DNA of 64,000 nt. Origin: Pseudomonas antarctica (GTDB lineage: Bacteria > Pseudomonadota > Gammaproteobacteria > Pseudomonadales > Pseudomonadaceae). Of this stretch, positions 36,646 to 45,076 are shown in pieces. The notes below the pieces were generated by a model. That model did not search any database. It saw nothing but the letters and a program-made list of their open reading frames with translations, and had not been told where the DNA came from. The stretch is taken from contig NZ_CP015600.1 in assembly GCF_001647715.1 (NCBI RefSeq), positions 4,030,001-4,094,000 of the forward strand. Direction: 5' to 3'. The number at the start of each line of letters is the position of its first letter. Position 1 is the stretch's first letter. The position numbers and the translations under genes are program-made.

Positions 36646-37914
36646 ATGAACAGTTTTGCGCAACCACTCAAGAGCAACGCCCCGCTGATCAACCGCGACC
36701 GCCTGTGGCAATCGTTGATGGACCTGGCCCAGCTCGGCGCCACCGTTAAAGGCGGCGTGTGCCGCCTGGCGCTCACCGACCTCGACCGCCAGGCCCGCGA
36801 CCTGTTCGTGCAATGGTGCGAGGCGGCCGGGTGCAGCGTCAGTGTCGACGCCATCGGTAATATCTTTGCACGCCGGGCCGGGCGTAACCCCGCCCTGCCC
36901 CCGGTCATGACCGGCAGCCATATCGACACCCAACCCACCGGCGGCAAGTTCGACGGCTGCTACGGGGTGATGGCCGGGCTGGAAGTGATCCGCACGCTCA
37001 ATGACTTGCAGCTGGAAACTGAAGCGCCGATCGAAGTGGTGGTGTGGACCAACGAAGAAGGCTCGCGTTTCCCGCCGTGCATGATGGGCTCCGGGGTGTT
37101 TGCCGGTAAGTTCGACTTGCAGGACACCCTCGACAAACAGGACGAGCAAGGCCTGTCGGTGGGTGCCGAATTGCAGCGCATCGGCTATGCCGGTTCGCGT
37201 GCGGTGCTCGGCCACCCGGTGGGCGCATATTTCGAGGCGCATATCGAGCAAGGCCCGGTACTGGAAGACCAGGCCACCACGATTGGCGTGGTCATGGGTT
37301 GCCTCGGCCAGAAGTGGTTCGACCTGACCCTAACCGGCGTCGAAGCCCACGCCGGCCCCACCCCGATGCACCTGCGCAAGGACGCCCTGGTGGGCGCCGC
37401 CGAGGTGGTCAGCGCGGTCAACCGTATCGCCCATCAGCAACAGCCCCACGCCTGTGGCACCGTCGGTTGCCTGAACCTGCACCCGGGCTCGCGCAACGTG
37501 ATTCCCGGCCAGGTGCACATGACCATCGACCTGCGCCACCTGCATACCGACACCCTGCAGGCGATGGTGGATGAGGTACGCGGTGTGATCGAAGCCACGG
37601 CCCAACGCCACGGCCTGAGTTTTGAACTGACGCCGACCGCCGACTTCCCGCCACTGGACTTCGCCCCGACCTGCGTCAGCGCCGTGCGTGACGCCGCGAG
37701 CACCCTGGGCCTGAGCCATATGGACATTGTCAGCGGCGCCGGGCACGACGCGATTTTCGTCGCCGAACTGGGCCCGGCCGGGATGATCTTTGTGCCGTGC
37801 GAAGGCGGCATCAGCCATAACGAAATCGAAAACGCTGCGCCGGATGACCTGGCGGCGGGCTGCGCGGTATTGCTGCGCGCCATGGTCAACGCAGCCCAGG
37901 GGGACCTGGCATGA
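36646..37914 (+). CDS. M20-family N-carbamoylase/allantoate amidohydrolase-type zinc hydrolase
   Basis: Hydrolase of 422 residues of the AllC/beta-ureidopropionase/N-carbamoyl-L-amino-acid hydrolase group. Two-metal ligands are visible: His92 (TGSHIDT), Asp103 (KFDG), Glu137-Glu138 (TNEEGSRF), the histidine of EAHIEQGP near 199 and that of GGISHNE near the C-terminus. These enzymes remove the carbamoyl group of N-carbamoyl amino acids or allantoate. The ATG at 36646 has GGAGA upstream. It is encoded in an operon with an importer and overlaps the amidase gene by four bases, so the pathway probably takes up an N-carbamoyl or ureido compound and degrades it. Confidence 0.88.
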   Translation: MNSFAQPLKSNAPLINRDRLWQSLMDLAQLGATVKGGVCRLALTDLDRQARDLFVQWCEAAGCSVSVDAIGNIFARRAGRNPALPPVMTGSHIDTQPTGGKFDGCYGVMAGLEVIRTLNDLQLETEAPIEVVVWTNEEGSRFPPCMMGSGVFAGKFDLQDTLDKQDEQGLSVGAELQRIGYAGSRAVLGHPVGAYFEAHIEQGPVLEDQATTIGVVMGCLGQKWFDLTLTGVEAHAGPTPMHLRKDALVGAAEVVSAVNRIAHQQQPHACGTVGCLNLHPGSRNVIPGQVHMTIDLRHLHTDTLQAMVDEVRGVIEATAQRHGLSFELTPTADFPPLDFAPTCVSAVRDAASTLGLSHMDIVSGAGHDAIFVAELGPAGMIFVPCEGGISHNEIENAAPDDLAAGCAVLLRAMVNAAQGDLA

Positions 37915-39311
37915 GTGAGATTGGCCAACTGACGGCAGTGCAACTGCTGGAGTATTTTCGCGACAAAACCCTGTCGCCGGTGGAAGTCACCGAGGACGCG
38001 CTGTTGCGTATCGAACGCTACAACCCGGTGGTGAATGCCTACTGCCATGTTGACCCTGAAGGGGCATTGCAGGCTGCGCGGGCGTCGGAACAACGTTGGA
38101 TAAAAGGTCAACCGTGCGGGGCACTGGATGGGGTGCCGTCATCAATAAAAGACCTCACGCTGACCATTGGCATGCCCACCCGCAAGGGTTCACGCACCTC
38201 CTCAACCGAAGGCCCATGGGACGTGGACGCGCCTTTCTCGGCCTTGATGCGCAAAGCCGGCGCGGTACTGTTGGGCAAGACCACCACCCCTGAATTCGGC
38301 TGGAAAGGCGTCACCGATAACCCGTTGTACGGCATCACCCGTAACCCATGGGACACCCGCACCACAGCGGGCGGCTCGTCCGGTGGTGCTGGCGCGGCGG
38401 CGGCGCTGAACCTTGGCGTACTGCACCAGGGCAGCGATGCCGGAGGCTCGATCCGAATTCCGTGTGCATTCACCGGCACCTTCGGCCTCAAGCCGACCTT
38501 TGGGTATGTACCGCAATGGCCGGCCAGCTCCATGACAATCCTGTCGCACCTGGGGCCGATGACCCGCACCGTCGAAGACAGCGTGCTGATGCTGCAAACC
38601 GTCGCTCAACCGGATGCACGCGATGGCCTGATCGGCGCACCGCGAACCTCGCCGTGGCTCACGCCGAGTACAGACTTGAAGGGCCTGCGTGTTGCCTACA
38701 GCCCGACCTTCGGCTACGTGGATGTTGATCCGCACGTCGCCAAGGTGGTCGCCCAGGCGGTTGAGGGCCTGGTGCAATTGGGCGCGCATGTCGAGCAGAT
38801 CGACCCCGGTTTCAGCGACCCACTGGAGGTGTTCAGCACCTTGTGGGCCGCCGGTGCCGCACGCCTGACCGGGCCGATGAGCGAGGCGCAAAAACAGCTG
38901 CTGGACCCGGGCTTGCTGCGCATTGCGCAACGCGGCGAACAGCTCAGCCTCTGCGACTACAGCGCTGCCCTCGAAACCCGCGCGGCACTGGTCGCCAGGA
39001 TGGCGGCCTTCCATGAGCACTACGACGTGCTGGTCTCGCCGATGATGCCGATCACTGCGTTCGAGGCCGGGCACAACGTGCCACCGGGTTCGGGCATGCA
39101 TGAGTGGATGGAGTGGACGCCGTTTACCTATCCCTTCAACCTGACACAGCAACCGACGGCATCGGTGCCGTGCGGGTTGGCGGCGAATGGCTTGCCGGTG
39201 GGTTTGCATGTGGTGGGCGCGCGGTTTGCCGATGAGCAGGTGCTGCGGGTTTGCCAGGTGTATGCCAAGGCATTTCCCACCGATCACCTTGAAGCACCGC
39301 GCATGCTCTGA
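37911..39311 (+). CDS. Amidase signature family protein
   Basis: Amidase of 466 residues with the full catalytic triad: Lys80 in SSIKD, cis-Ser156 in GGSSGG and nucleophile Ser180 in GSDAGGSIR. Family members hydrolyse diverse amides, allophanate, or formylated amines, or form GatA. GatA itself is unlikely here because no gatB or gatC accompanies it. It overlaps the carbamoylase gene by an ATGA and so is co-translated with it. It likely takes the next step on the same imported substrate. Confidence 0.9.
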   Translation: MSEIGQLTAVQLLEYFRDKTLSPVEVTEDALLRIERYNPVVNAYCHVDPEGALQAARASEQRWIKGQPCGALDGVPSSIKDLTLTIGMPTRKGSRTSSTEGPWDVDAPFSALMRKAGAVLLGKTTTPEFGWKGVTDNPLYGITRNPWDTRTTAGGSSGGAGAAAALNLGVLHQGSDAGGSIRIPCAFTGTFGLKPTFGYVPQWPASSMTILSHLGPMTRTVEDSVLMLQTVAQPDARDGLIGAPRTSPWLTPSTDLKGLRVAYSPTFGYVDVDPHVAKVVAQAVEGLVQLGAHVEQIDPGFSDPLEVFSTLWAAGAARLTGPMSEAQKQLLDPGLLRIAQRGEQLSLCDYSAALETRAALVARMAAFHEHYDVLVSPMMPITAFEAGHNVPPGSGMHEWMEWTPFTYPFNLTQQPTASVPCGLAANGLPVGLHVVGARFADEQVLRVCQVYAKAFPTDHLEAPRML

Positions 39312-39363
39312 ATGGCGCTTTTCGACCGGGGATTGCCGTGTGCATCACCGGTCGCGTTTGACT

Positions 39364-39369
39364 TATAAT
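39364..39369 (+). promoter_or_regulatory. Candidate -10 element of the hypothetical gene pair
   Basis: A perfect TATAAT lies 36 bases before the start at 39405. No convincing -35 hexamer is found at 16-18 bases, so this is tentative. Confidence 0.25.
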
Positions 39370-39404
39370 TCGCGCCTCATTTTTTGTTGCGCGGATTGTT
39401 TCAA

Positions 39405-39680
39405 ATGGTATTCACAAGGACCGTTCTGGCGAGTGCGCTGCTCACCCTTCTGCCCGTCATGGCCTGCCACGCGGCGCTGGACCTGACCTACACAGCCCCT
39501 GAACCCAAGGCTGTACCGTCTGATGCAACACCCCAACCCAAATCGCTGTTCCTCATGCAGACCTTGCCGCCTTTGAAGCTCGAATACAGTTGCGAAGGCC
39601 CGCAGTGCCAATACGAAACCGATATCGACAAACGTCACGAAGACCAGACGACCCGTCACTGGTCGATCGGCATCCAATGA
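39405..39680 (+). CDS. Hypothetical small exported protein
   Basis: Not recognised. It has 91 residues with a signal peptide (about 1-23, ending ACHA). The mature part is short, proline- and charge-rich, with one cysteine pair in YSCEGPQCQYE (about residues 60-70). It could form a single disulfide loop. It overlaps the next gene by an ATGA, which implies that the two proteins are made together; the partner has a large periplasmic loop, so the two could interact in the periplasm. Confidence 0.6.
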   Translation: MVFTRTVLASALLTLLPVMACHAALDLTYTAPEPKAVPSDATPQPKSLFLMQTLPPLKLEYSCEGPQCQYETDIDKRHEDQTTRHWSIGIQ

Positions 39681-40717
39681 TCAACTGGCTCAAGTCGATC
39701 TGGTGCACCACGCCGTCGCAGGCACTCGCCCTGATGATTCTCAGTACCCGACGTAACAAGAACAGGACAAGCCTGCTGCTGGTACTGATCATGGTGAGCA
39801 CCGCGATCAACTATGCGCTGTTAATCCGTGAGGTGTTCGAGCCCGCCGACCAGACGAACCCGGCGATCTACTCCCTCATGACGTCCGATGAGTTTCGGCA
39901 GAATACCTCCGTCCTGTTCGATCAGTTGAAAGCATACAACCGTGAGCCGAGCCAGGAACGGCTGGACGTGCTCTCCGGCTTCATCGTGCCCGACCGGGGC
40001 AATCTCTGGGTGTATGTCAGCCTTAGGTTCCAATTGCTCCCACAGGCCGAAAAAACCGGCAACTCGCTCCCCCGATACCGTTACGACCCGCAAATCACCA
40101 TACGCCCGGCATTGCCAGGGCTGTTGCTGTTCATCCTCGTCGAAACCATCTTGCTGTTGTTGCTGATCTACACGAGGCTGAAAGAACCGGCGGCTATCCT
40201 CGCGTTTGAAGAGCGCCAACTGGCGCGTTTTTTTGATGATGAGCCGAACGCACCTGCCCCCTCGCCGCTCGACACCGTGCGGCACCTGCTGCATCACTTC
40301 CATCGTTTCTGTCTTGCTCTGAACCAGCGACAGAACGGCCGAACAGGCCTTTCGGTGAAAAACGAACCGGATGTGCAAGACCTTCTGCGCGCACTCCTGA
40401 GCATGCACATCGCCGACGTGCGTGCCGAAGAGCCCGTGCCCAGCTGCGCAGGCGCCTCATCGCGTATGGACTTCCTGCTGCATGACCTGCAAGTCGCCAT
40501 TGAGGTGAAGATGACCCGCGCTGGGCTGAAGGACAAAAAGCTGGGTGAGGAACTGATTGTCGATATCGCCCGCTATGCGGAACATCCGCACTGCCAACAT
40601 TTAATCTGTTTCGTCTATGATCCCGGCTACCTCATCCGCAATCGAGAGGCCTTGCAGGAGTACATCCTGCGCCAGGGGCATCGCATTGATGTCGAACTGA
40701 TCTTTTCGCCCGCCTGA
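39677..40717 (+). CDS. Membrane-anchored protein with DpnII/MboI-like PD-(D/E)XK nuclease domain
   Basis: Protein of 346 residues. Two hydrophobic helices (about 31-50 and 146-166) enclose a periplasmic loop of about 95 residues, leaving N- and C-terminal parts in the cytoplasm. The C-terminal domain (about 225-340) shows the core of a PD-(D/E)XK nuclease fold: Glu230, Asp265 in RMDFLL, and Glu276-Val-Lys278 in AIEVKMTR, followed by a helix (EELIVDIARYAEHPHCQHLI). It resembles the REase_DpnII-MboI-like domains often found in uncharacterised anti-phage proteins. Start ATG overlaps the small exported protein's stop. No methyltransferase neighbours it, so a classical restriction system is not indicated. 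Confidence 0.65.
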   Translation: MINWLKSIWCTTPSQALALMILSTRRNKNRTSLLLVLIMVSTAINYALLIREVFEPADQTNPAIYSLMTSDEFRQNTSVLFDQLKAYNREPSQERLDVLSGFIVPDRGNLWVYVSLRFQLLPQAEKTGNSLPRYRYDPQITIRPALPGLLLFILVETILLLLLIYTRLKEPAAILAFEERQLARFFDDEPNAPAPSPLDTVRHLLHHFHRFCLALNQRQNGRTGLSVKNEPDVQDLLRALLSMHIADVRAEEPVPSCAGASSRMDFLLHDLQVAIEVKMTRAGLKDKKLGEELIVDIARYAEHPHCQHLICFVYDPGYLIRNREALQEYILRQGHRIDVELIFSPA

Positions 40718-40757
40718 AGGCTTACACTGCCGGGCTTGAGCAACCAGCGAGACCTGC

Positions 40758-41621
40758 ATGGACATCGAACTGGCACGCACTTTTCTCGAAATCACCCGCT
40801 GCGGCAGCCTGGCTGCGACGGCCGAGAAACTGCACGTCACCCAGACCGCCATCACCGCACGCGTAAAAAACCTCGAGAGCCAGTTGGGCAGCACGCTGTT
40901 TGTGCGTAACCGCGCCGGTGCGCGGCTGACCGCCGATGGCGAAGCCTTTGTGGTCTACGCCAACCAGTTGCTGCAAACCTGGGAAGCCGCCAAGCGTGAC
41001 CTGCCGCTACCGGATGGCTACCGCAATGTGCTGCATATCGGCGGCGAGGTGAGCCTGTGCAACCCGCTGATGCTCGGCTGGGCGCAGGCCCTGCGCGAAC
41101 ACATCCCGGGGCACGCCCTGCGCACCGAAGTGCGCGAAGGCGACTACCTGCTGCGTCAATTGGAACTGGGCGTGCTCGATGCGGCCTTGGTGTTCCAACC
41201 GCAGTACTGGCCGGGGTTGCAGGTGGAACAGGTGCTGGAAGAAAAACTGATCCTGGTGCAACTGGCGAGTAAGCCGGCCCCGTACGTCTACATCGACTGG
41301 GGCCCGGGTTTTCGCCAGCAACATGATGCTGCCCTGCCCGACAAAGCCCGTGCCGCGCTGAGCTTCAACCTCGGGCCGCTGGCGTTGCAGTACATCCTGG
41401 AGAATGGCGGTGCCGGGTATTTCCGCACGCGCGTGGTGCAGAGCTACCTGGACAGCGGCGTGATGCAGCGGGTGCCGAAGGCGCCGGAATTCAGTTTCCC
41501 GACCTACCTGGTGTACTCACGCGCACGCGATTGTGCAGTGTTGCAGCAGGCGGTGGCGCTGCTGCGCGATGTGGTCAAAGCCGAAAGTGACTGGTCGCAA
41601 CGCTGGGACCCGCTGATTTGA
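40758..41621 (+). CDS. LysR-family transcriptional regulator
   Basis: Regulator of 287 residues with an N-terminal winged helix (about 1-60: CGSLAATAEKLHVTQTAITARVKNLE) and a periplasmic-binding-protein-like effector domain. The effector is not predictable. It is in the same direction as the hypothetical pair and the LacI regulator, but 40 and 58 bases separate it from them. It has no obvious target operon. Confidence 0.88.
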   Translation: MDIELARTFLEITRCGSLAATAEKLHVTQTAITARVKNLESQLGSTLFVRNRAGARLTADGEAFVVYANQLLQTWEAAKRDLPLPDGYRNVLHIGGEVSLCNPLMLGWAQALREHIPGHALRTEVREGDYLLRQLELGVLDAALVFQPQYWPGLQVEQVLEEKLILVQLASKPAPYVYIDWGPGFRQQHDAALPDKARAALSFNLGPLALQYILENGGAGYFRTRVVQSYLDSGVMQRVPKAPEFSFPTYLVYSRARDCAVLQQAVALLRDVVKAESDWSQRWDPLI

Positions 41622-41679
41622 ATCACCGTACACCACGGCGCGTGCTAGCCTGCGGGTGTTTCCTTTTGCAGCCTTACCG

Positions 41680-42684
41680 ATGAACAAGAAAAAGTCTGTC
41701 ACCATCAGCGACATTGCCAAACGGGTCGGCATGACCACCATCACGGTCTCGCGGGCGCTGAACAAACCTGATCAGGTCAAACCCGCCACCCTGGCGCGCA
41801 TCCTCGAAGTCGCGCGGGAGTTGGACTATGTGCCCAACGCCTTCGCCCGTGGGCTCAAACGCAGTGAAAGCCTGATCATTGGCGTGATCACCGCGTCGGT
41901 GGACAACCCGTTCTACAGCGAAATGATCAAGGCAATTTCCCGCGAGGCGAAACAGCACGGCTACACCATCATGCTGGTGGACACCGACGAACTGGCCGAG
42001 CTGGAAAGCAAAGCCGTCGACACGTTGCTGGGTTACCGCGTGGCGGGAATCATCCTGTCGCCGGTCTCCGATGAGCCGAGCTACCAGCCCGATTACCTGG
42101 AGCGCCTGGGCAACGGCAAGACTCCAGTGGTGTTGCTCGACCGTACACTCCACGACAGCCCGTTCAGCCGCGTGGTGCTCGACAATTACCACAGCGGTAT
42201 CCAGGCCGCGCACTATCTGTTGCGCCAGACGCCCGACCTCAAGCGCCTGCTGGTGCTGACCGGCCCCGAGCATTCACGTATCACCGTGGAGCGCCTCAAG
42301 GGCCTGCGCGAAGTGCTGGCCGAACACCCCCACATTCAGGTCGAAGTACAGGCCGGCGACTACACGCTGATGCCGTCTTACCTGCATACCCTCGACTACC
42401 TCGCCGAACACTGCGCACCGGACGCGATCATGGGCTTTAACCAGTTGATCACCCTCGGCGCCCTGCGCGCCTTGCGCATGCACAACATCCCCCATGAAAG
42501 CCTGACCATCTGCGGCATCGACCGCCTGCCCTTCGCCGATATCTTTGGCGTGCCAATCGCCTGCGTGGCCCACGACGCCTCCCTGGCCGGCAGCAGCGCG
42601 GTACGCCTGTTGCTTGACCGCCTGGAAGACCCGTACAAGCCACGGGACAAGGTGGTCATCGCCGGCCAGTTGGAAAACGGCTAG
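41680..42684 (+). CDS. LacI-family transcriptional regulator
   Basis: Regulator of 334 residues: an N-terminal LacI helix-turn-helix (TISDIAKRVGMTTITVSRAL, about 8-27), hinge helix (PNAFARGLK) and periplasmic-binding-protein-like domain similar to GntR/PtxS-type repressors. The start at 41680 is chosen over the in-frame start at 41656 because it begins just before the helix-turn-helix (MNKKKSVTI). It is convergent with the catabolic operon below, and the only LacI-type operator seen in the cluster is at 49673-49692, in front of the binding-protein gene. Confidence 0.9.
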   Translation: MNKKKSVTISDIAKRVGMTTITVSRALNKPDQVKPATLARILEVARELDYVPNAFARGLKRSESLIIGVITASVDNPFYSEMIKAISREAKQHGYTIMLVDTDELAELESKAVDTLLGYRVAGIILSPVSDEPSYQPDYLERLGNGKTPVVLLDRTLHDSPFSRVVLDNYHSGIQAAHYLLRQTPDLKRLLVLTGPEHSRITVERLKGLREVLAEHPHIQVEVQAGDYTLMPSYLHTLDYLAEHCAPDAIMGFNQLITLGALRALRMHNIPHESLTICGIDRLPFADIFGVPIACVAHDASLAGSSAVRLLLDRLEDPYKPRDKVVIAGQLENG

Positions 42685-43406
42685 CGACTGGTGTAGCCGC
42701 CATCGATCGGCAGGCTTATACCGCTGATCATGCCGGCGGCATCGCTGAGCAGGAACAGCACCGGCAGAGCCACGTCCAGCGTCTCAGCAAAACGCCCCAA
42801 GGGGATGGCTGCCAGCGCCGGGTCGCGCTTGGCCGGGTCCGACCAGGCCATGGCGGCCATCGGCGTGAGGGTGACCGTGGGGTTGACGCTGTTGATGCGA
42901 ATACCGAAGCGGCCCCACTCGGCGCATTGCACGCGGGTGATGGCGTCCAGTGCAGCCTTGGAGGCGCAGTAGCTGAGGTGATCATCCAACGCCACCAGCG
43001 AGGCCTGGCTGGAGACGTTGACGATGCTGCCGGCAATCTTTGCCTCGATCATTTTTGCAGCGACCCGGCTCGCGACCTGGGCGGCGGCGCGGGCATTAAC
43101 GTTCATCACCTGGTCGAACGCGGCAGCGCTGATGGCGGCGGCGGGTTCAAGACGGGAAATGCCGGCGCAGTTGACCAGGCCGTGCAGTGGCGGCAGGTCG
43201 TGCAGGGCGTTGTCGAGGGCGGCGCTGTCGGCGATGTCCACGCATAAGGTGTTGCAGCCCAACTTGGCCAAGGCCTCGGCGTCGCGGCCGAGGGCGAAGA
43301 CTTCGGCGCCGCTGTTGATGAGCTGAAGGGCAATTTCATGGCCAATGCCGCTGGTGGCGCCAGTGACGAGGATGCGCTGGTGGGTGAAGTTGAAGGTGGT
43401 GGTCAT
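42681..43406 (-). CDS. Short-chain dehydrogenase resembling L-xylulose reductase
   Basis: NAD(P)-dependent oxidoreductase of 241 residues: TGATSGIG (15-22), NCAG (79-82) and the catalytic Ser133, Tyr146 and Lys150 (YCASK). The C-terminal part (NPTVTLTPM...SDPAKR...IPLGRFAE, ending in SLPIDGGY) closely resembles the L-xylulose reductase/DCXR group, which interconverts L-xylulose and xylitol. The ATG at 43406 has GGAAGAG before it. Its 3' end overlaps the LacI gene by four bases convergently. Being with a FGGY kinase and Zn dehydrogenase, it is likely a pentitol or related polyol enzyme; the substrate is inferred. Confidence 0.85.
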   Translation of the reverse strand: MTTTFNFTHQRILVTGATSGIGHEIALQLINSGAEVFALGRDAEALAKLGCNTLCVDIADSAALDNALHDLPPLHGLVNCAGISRLEPAAAISAAAFDQVMNVNARAAAQVASRVAAKMIEAKIAGSIVNVSSQASLVALDDHLSYCASKAALDAITRVQCAEWGRFGIRINSVNPTVTLTPMAAMAWSDPAKRDPALAAIPLGRFAETLDVALPVLFLLSDAAGMISGISLPIDGGYTSR

Positions 43407-43437
43407 GGTCACTCTTCCATAGACAATAAAGGTCCAC

Positions 43438-43526
43438 TGTGGGAGCTGGCTTGCCTGCGATTACGGTGGGTCAGTTAGCCCATTTGCCACTGATACACCG
43501 CTATCGCAGGCAAGCCAGCTCCCACA
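43438..43526. repeat. REPIN (inverted REP pair)
   Basis: TGTGGGAGCTGGCTTGCCTG (from 43438) and its exact complement CAGGCAAGCCAGCTCCCACA (43507-43526), between the kinase gene and the SDR gene, which read in the same direction. It could help separate expression levels of the two. Confidence 0.88.
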
Positions 43527-43542
43527 TTCGGACCGTGTTGAA

Positions 43543-45075
43543 TCAATCGGATTGCAAGCAGTGCATGATCGGTTTCAGCGCGGGATACAGCTTCAAATAC
43601 TCGCCAAACGCGCGGTCATAGGTCATGACATTTTCGCGTTTGGGCTGCGCGCGCAGCTCCAATTGCACCCAGCCCTTCTCCATCTCCCCATCACTCACCA
43701 ACCCCACCGTATGCGCGGCCAGCAACGCGGCGCCCATCGCCGCCTCAACCTCTTGAACGATGGTGTAAACCGGGTACCGCGTGATGTCCGCAATAATCTG
43801 CATCCACAAATCCGAATGACTCGCGCCACCGACCACAATCAGGCGCGGGTCCAGCGATTGCGCGCCCTGGGTGCCGGCTTCGATATTGTGCCGCAGGGCA
43901 AAACTCACCCCCTCCAGCACCGCGCGGTACAGGTGAATGCGGCTGTGATACAGGTTCAGCCCGACAAAACTGCCGCTGGCGTGGTCATCCCATACCGGGC
44001 TGCGTTCGCCCATCAGGTACGGCAGGAACAACAAGCCTTCGCTGCCGGCCGGGATCTTCATCGCGCTCTGTTCCAGCAACACCAGGCTGTCCTGGCCACT
44101 GGCCTTGGCCTGTTGCTCTTCGGCCTGGCAGAACTGCTCGCGAAACCAGCTGACCGATGCCCCGGCGGTGATTGCACCGCCGAAGATGTACAAGTCCTGA
44201 TGGCCGTTGTAGACATGCGGCATGCTCACCAGGCCGTGGCGTGCATCGACGTGCTGGTTCAAATAACCCCAGCACATGCTGGTGCCGATCATCGCCACGT
44301 GATTGCCCGGCTGCGTAACGCCTGCGGCCAGAGTGGCCATGGCCGCGTCCACGCCACCGGCGAGGATCGGTGTGCCTGCCTGCAGGCCCAGGCGCAGGGC
44401 CCAGCTCTCCAACAGCCCACCCACCACCTCACCGGAATACACCAGCCGCTCGGGCATCATCGCCATGGGAATCTGCAGCGCCGCGAGCATCTCCTCGGAC
44501 CAGCCCCGCTGCGCCACGTCATAGACGCCGCCGATATTGCCGGCGCTGCTATGGTCCACCGCCAACTCACCGGTCAGGCACCAATTGATATAGCTGTTCG
44601 GCGGCAGCAGGTAACGCGTATTGGCCCACACCTGCGACTGATGCTGCTTGAGCCAGAGCATCTTGGTGAAGCCGTAGTAGCTGTCCACCGAGTTGCCGGT
44701 GACCGCGAACAAGCGTTCAAGGTCGACATGCTCGCGCACCCAGGCCACCTGCTCGCCGGCACGGCGGTCCATCCAGATCAGGCACGGGTGCAGCGGTGTG
44801 ATTTGCGCATCCACCGCAATTCCCGAGCCGCCGTACAGGCTGCTGATGCACAGCGCCTTGACCTGCTCCGCTGCCACGCCGGCCTTGGCCATGCACTGCG
44901 CCACGCAGGCCTCGACCGCATCGAGCCAGATCTGCGGCCATTGCTCGGCCCAGCGCACTTTCGGGGTATCCACGCGATACCCCTGGCTGTGCTGCGCGAT
45001 GATCGTGCCTTGACCATCCACCAGCAGCGCCTTGGTGCTCTGGGTTCCAATGTCGACACCCATGACATAGTTCAT
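43543..45075 (-). CDS. FGGY-family carbohydrate kinase
   Basis: Sugar kinase of 510 residues with an N-terminal ATPase fold (MGVDIGTQSTKALLVDGQG) and a C-terminal domain carrying the phosphate loop GTSMCWG and GGASHSDLWMQIIAD near residue 410. The DXG pair of the first domain and GGV-D-A (AGGVDAAMATLAAG) are also typical. Substrate is unknown; the family includes xylulokinases, ribulokinases and erythritol kinases. It starts two bases after the stop of the alcohol dehydrogenase gene and should phosphorylate the keto sugar produced by the neighbouring dehydrogenases. Confidence 0.9.
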   Translation of the reverse strand: MNYVMGVDIGTQSTKALLVDGQGTIIAQHSQGYRVDTPKVRWAEQWPQIWLDAVEACVAQCMAKAGVAAEQVKALCISSLYGGSGIAVDAQITPLHPCLIWMDRRAGEQVAWVREHVDLERLFAVTGNSVDSYYGFTKMLWLKQHQSQVWANTRYLLPPNSYINWCLTGELAVDHSSAGNIGGVYDVAQRGWSEEMLAALQIPMAMMPERLVYSGEVVGGLLESWALRLGLQAGTPILAGGVDAAMATLAAGVTQPGNHVAMIGTSMCWGYLNQHVDARHGLVSMPHVYNGHQDLYIFGGAITAGASVSWFREQFCQAEEQQAKASGQDSLVLLEQSAMKIPAGSEGLLFLPYLMGERSPVWDDHASGSFVGLNLYHSRIHLYRAVLEGVSFALRHNIEAGTQGAQSLDPRLIVVGGASHSDLWMQIIADITRYPVYTIVQEVEAAMGAALLAAHTVGLVSDGEMEKGWVQLELRAQPKRENVMTYDRAFGEYLKLYPALKPIMHCLQSD

Positions 45076-45076
45076 C

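Noticed and set aside
39590..39676. N-terminal extension of the membrane nuclease-like protein
   Set aside because: The upstream start would overlap the small exported protein gene by about 90 bases; the ATG at 39677 gives normal coupling and a sensible first membrane helix.
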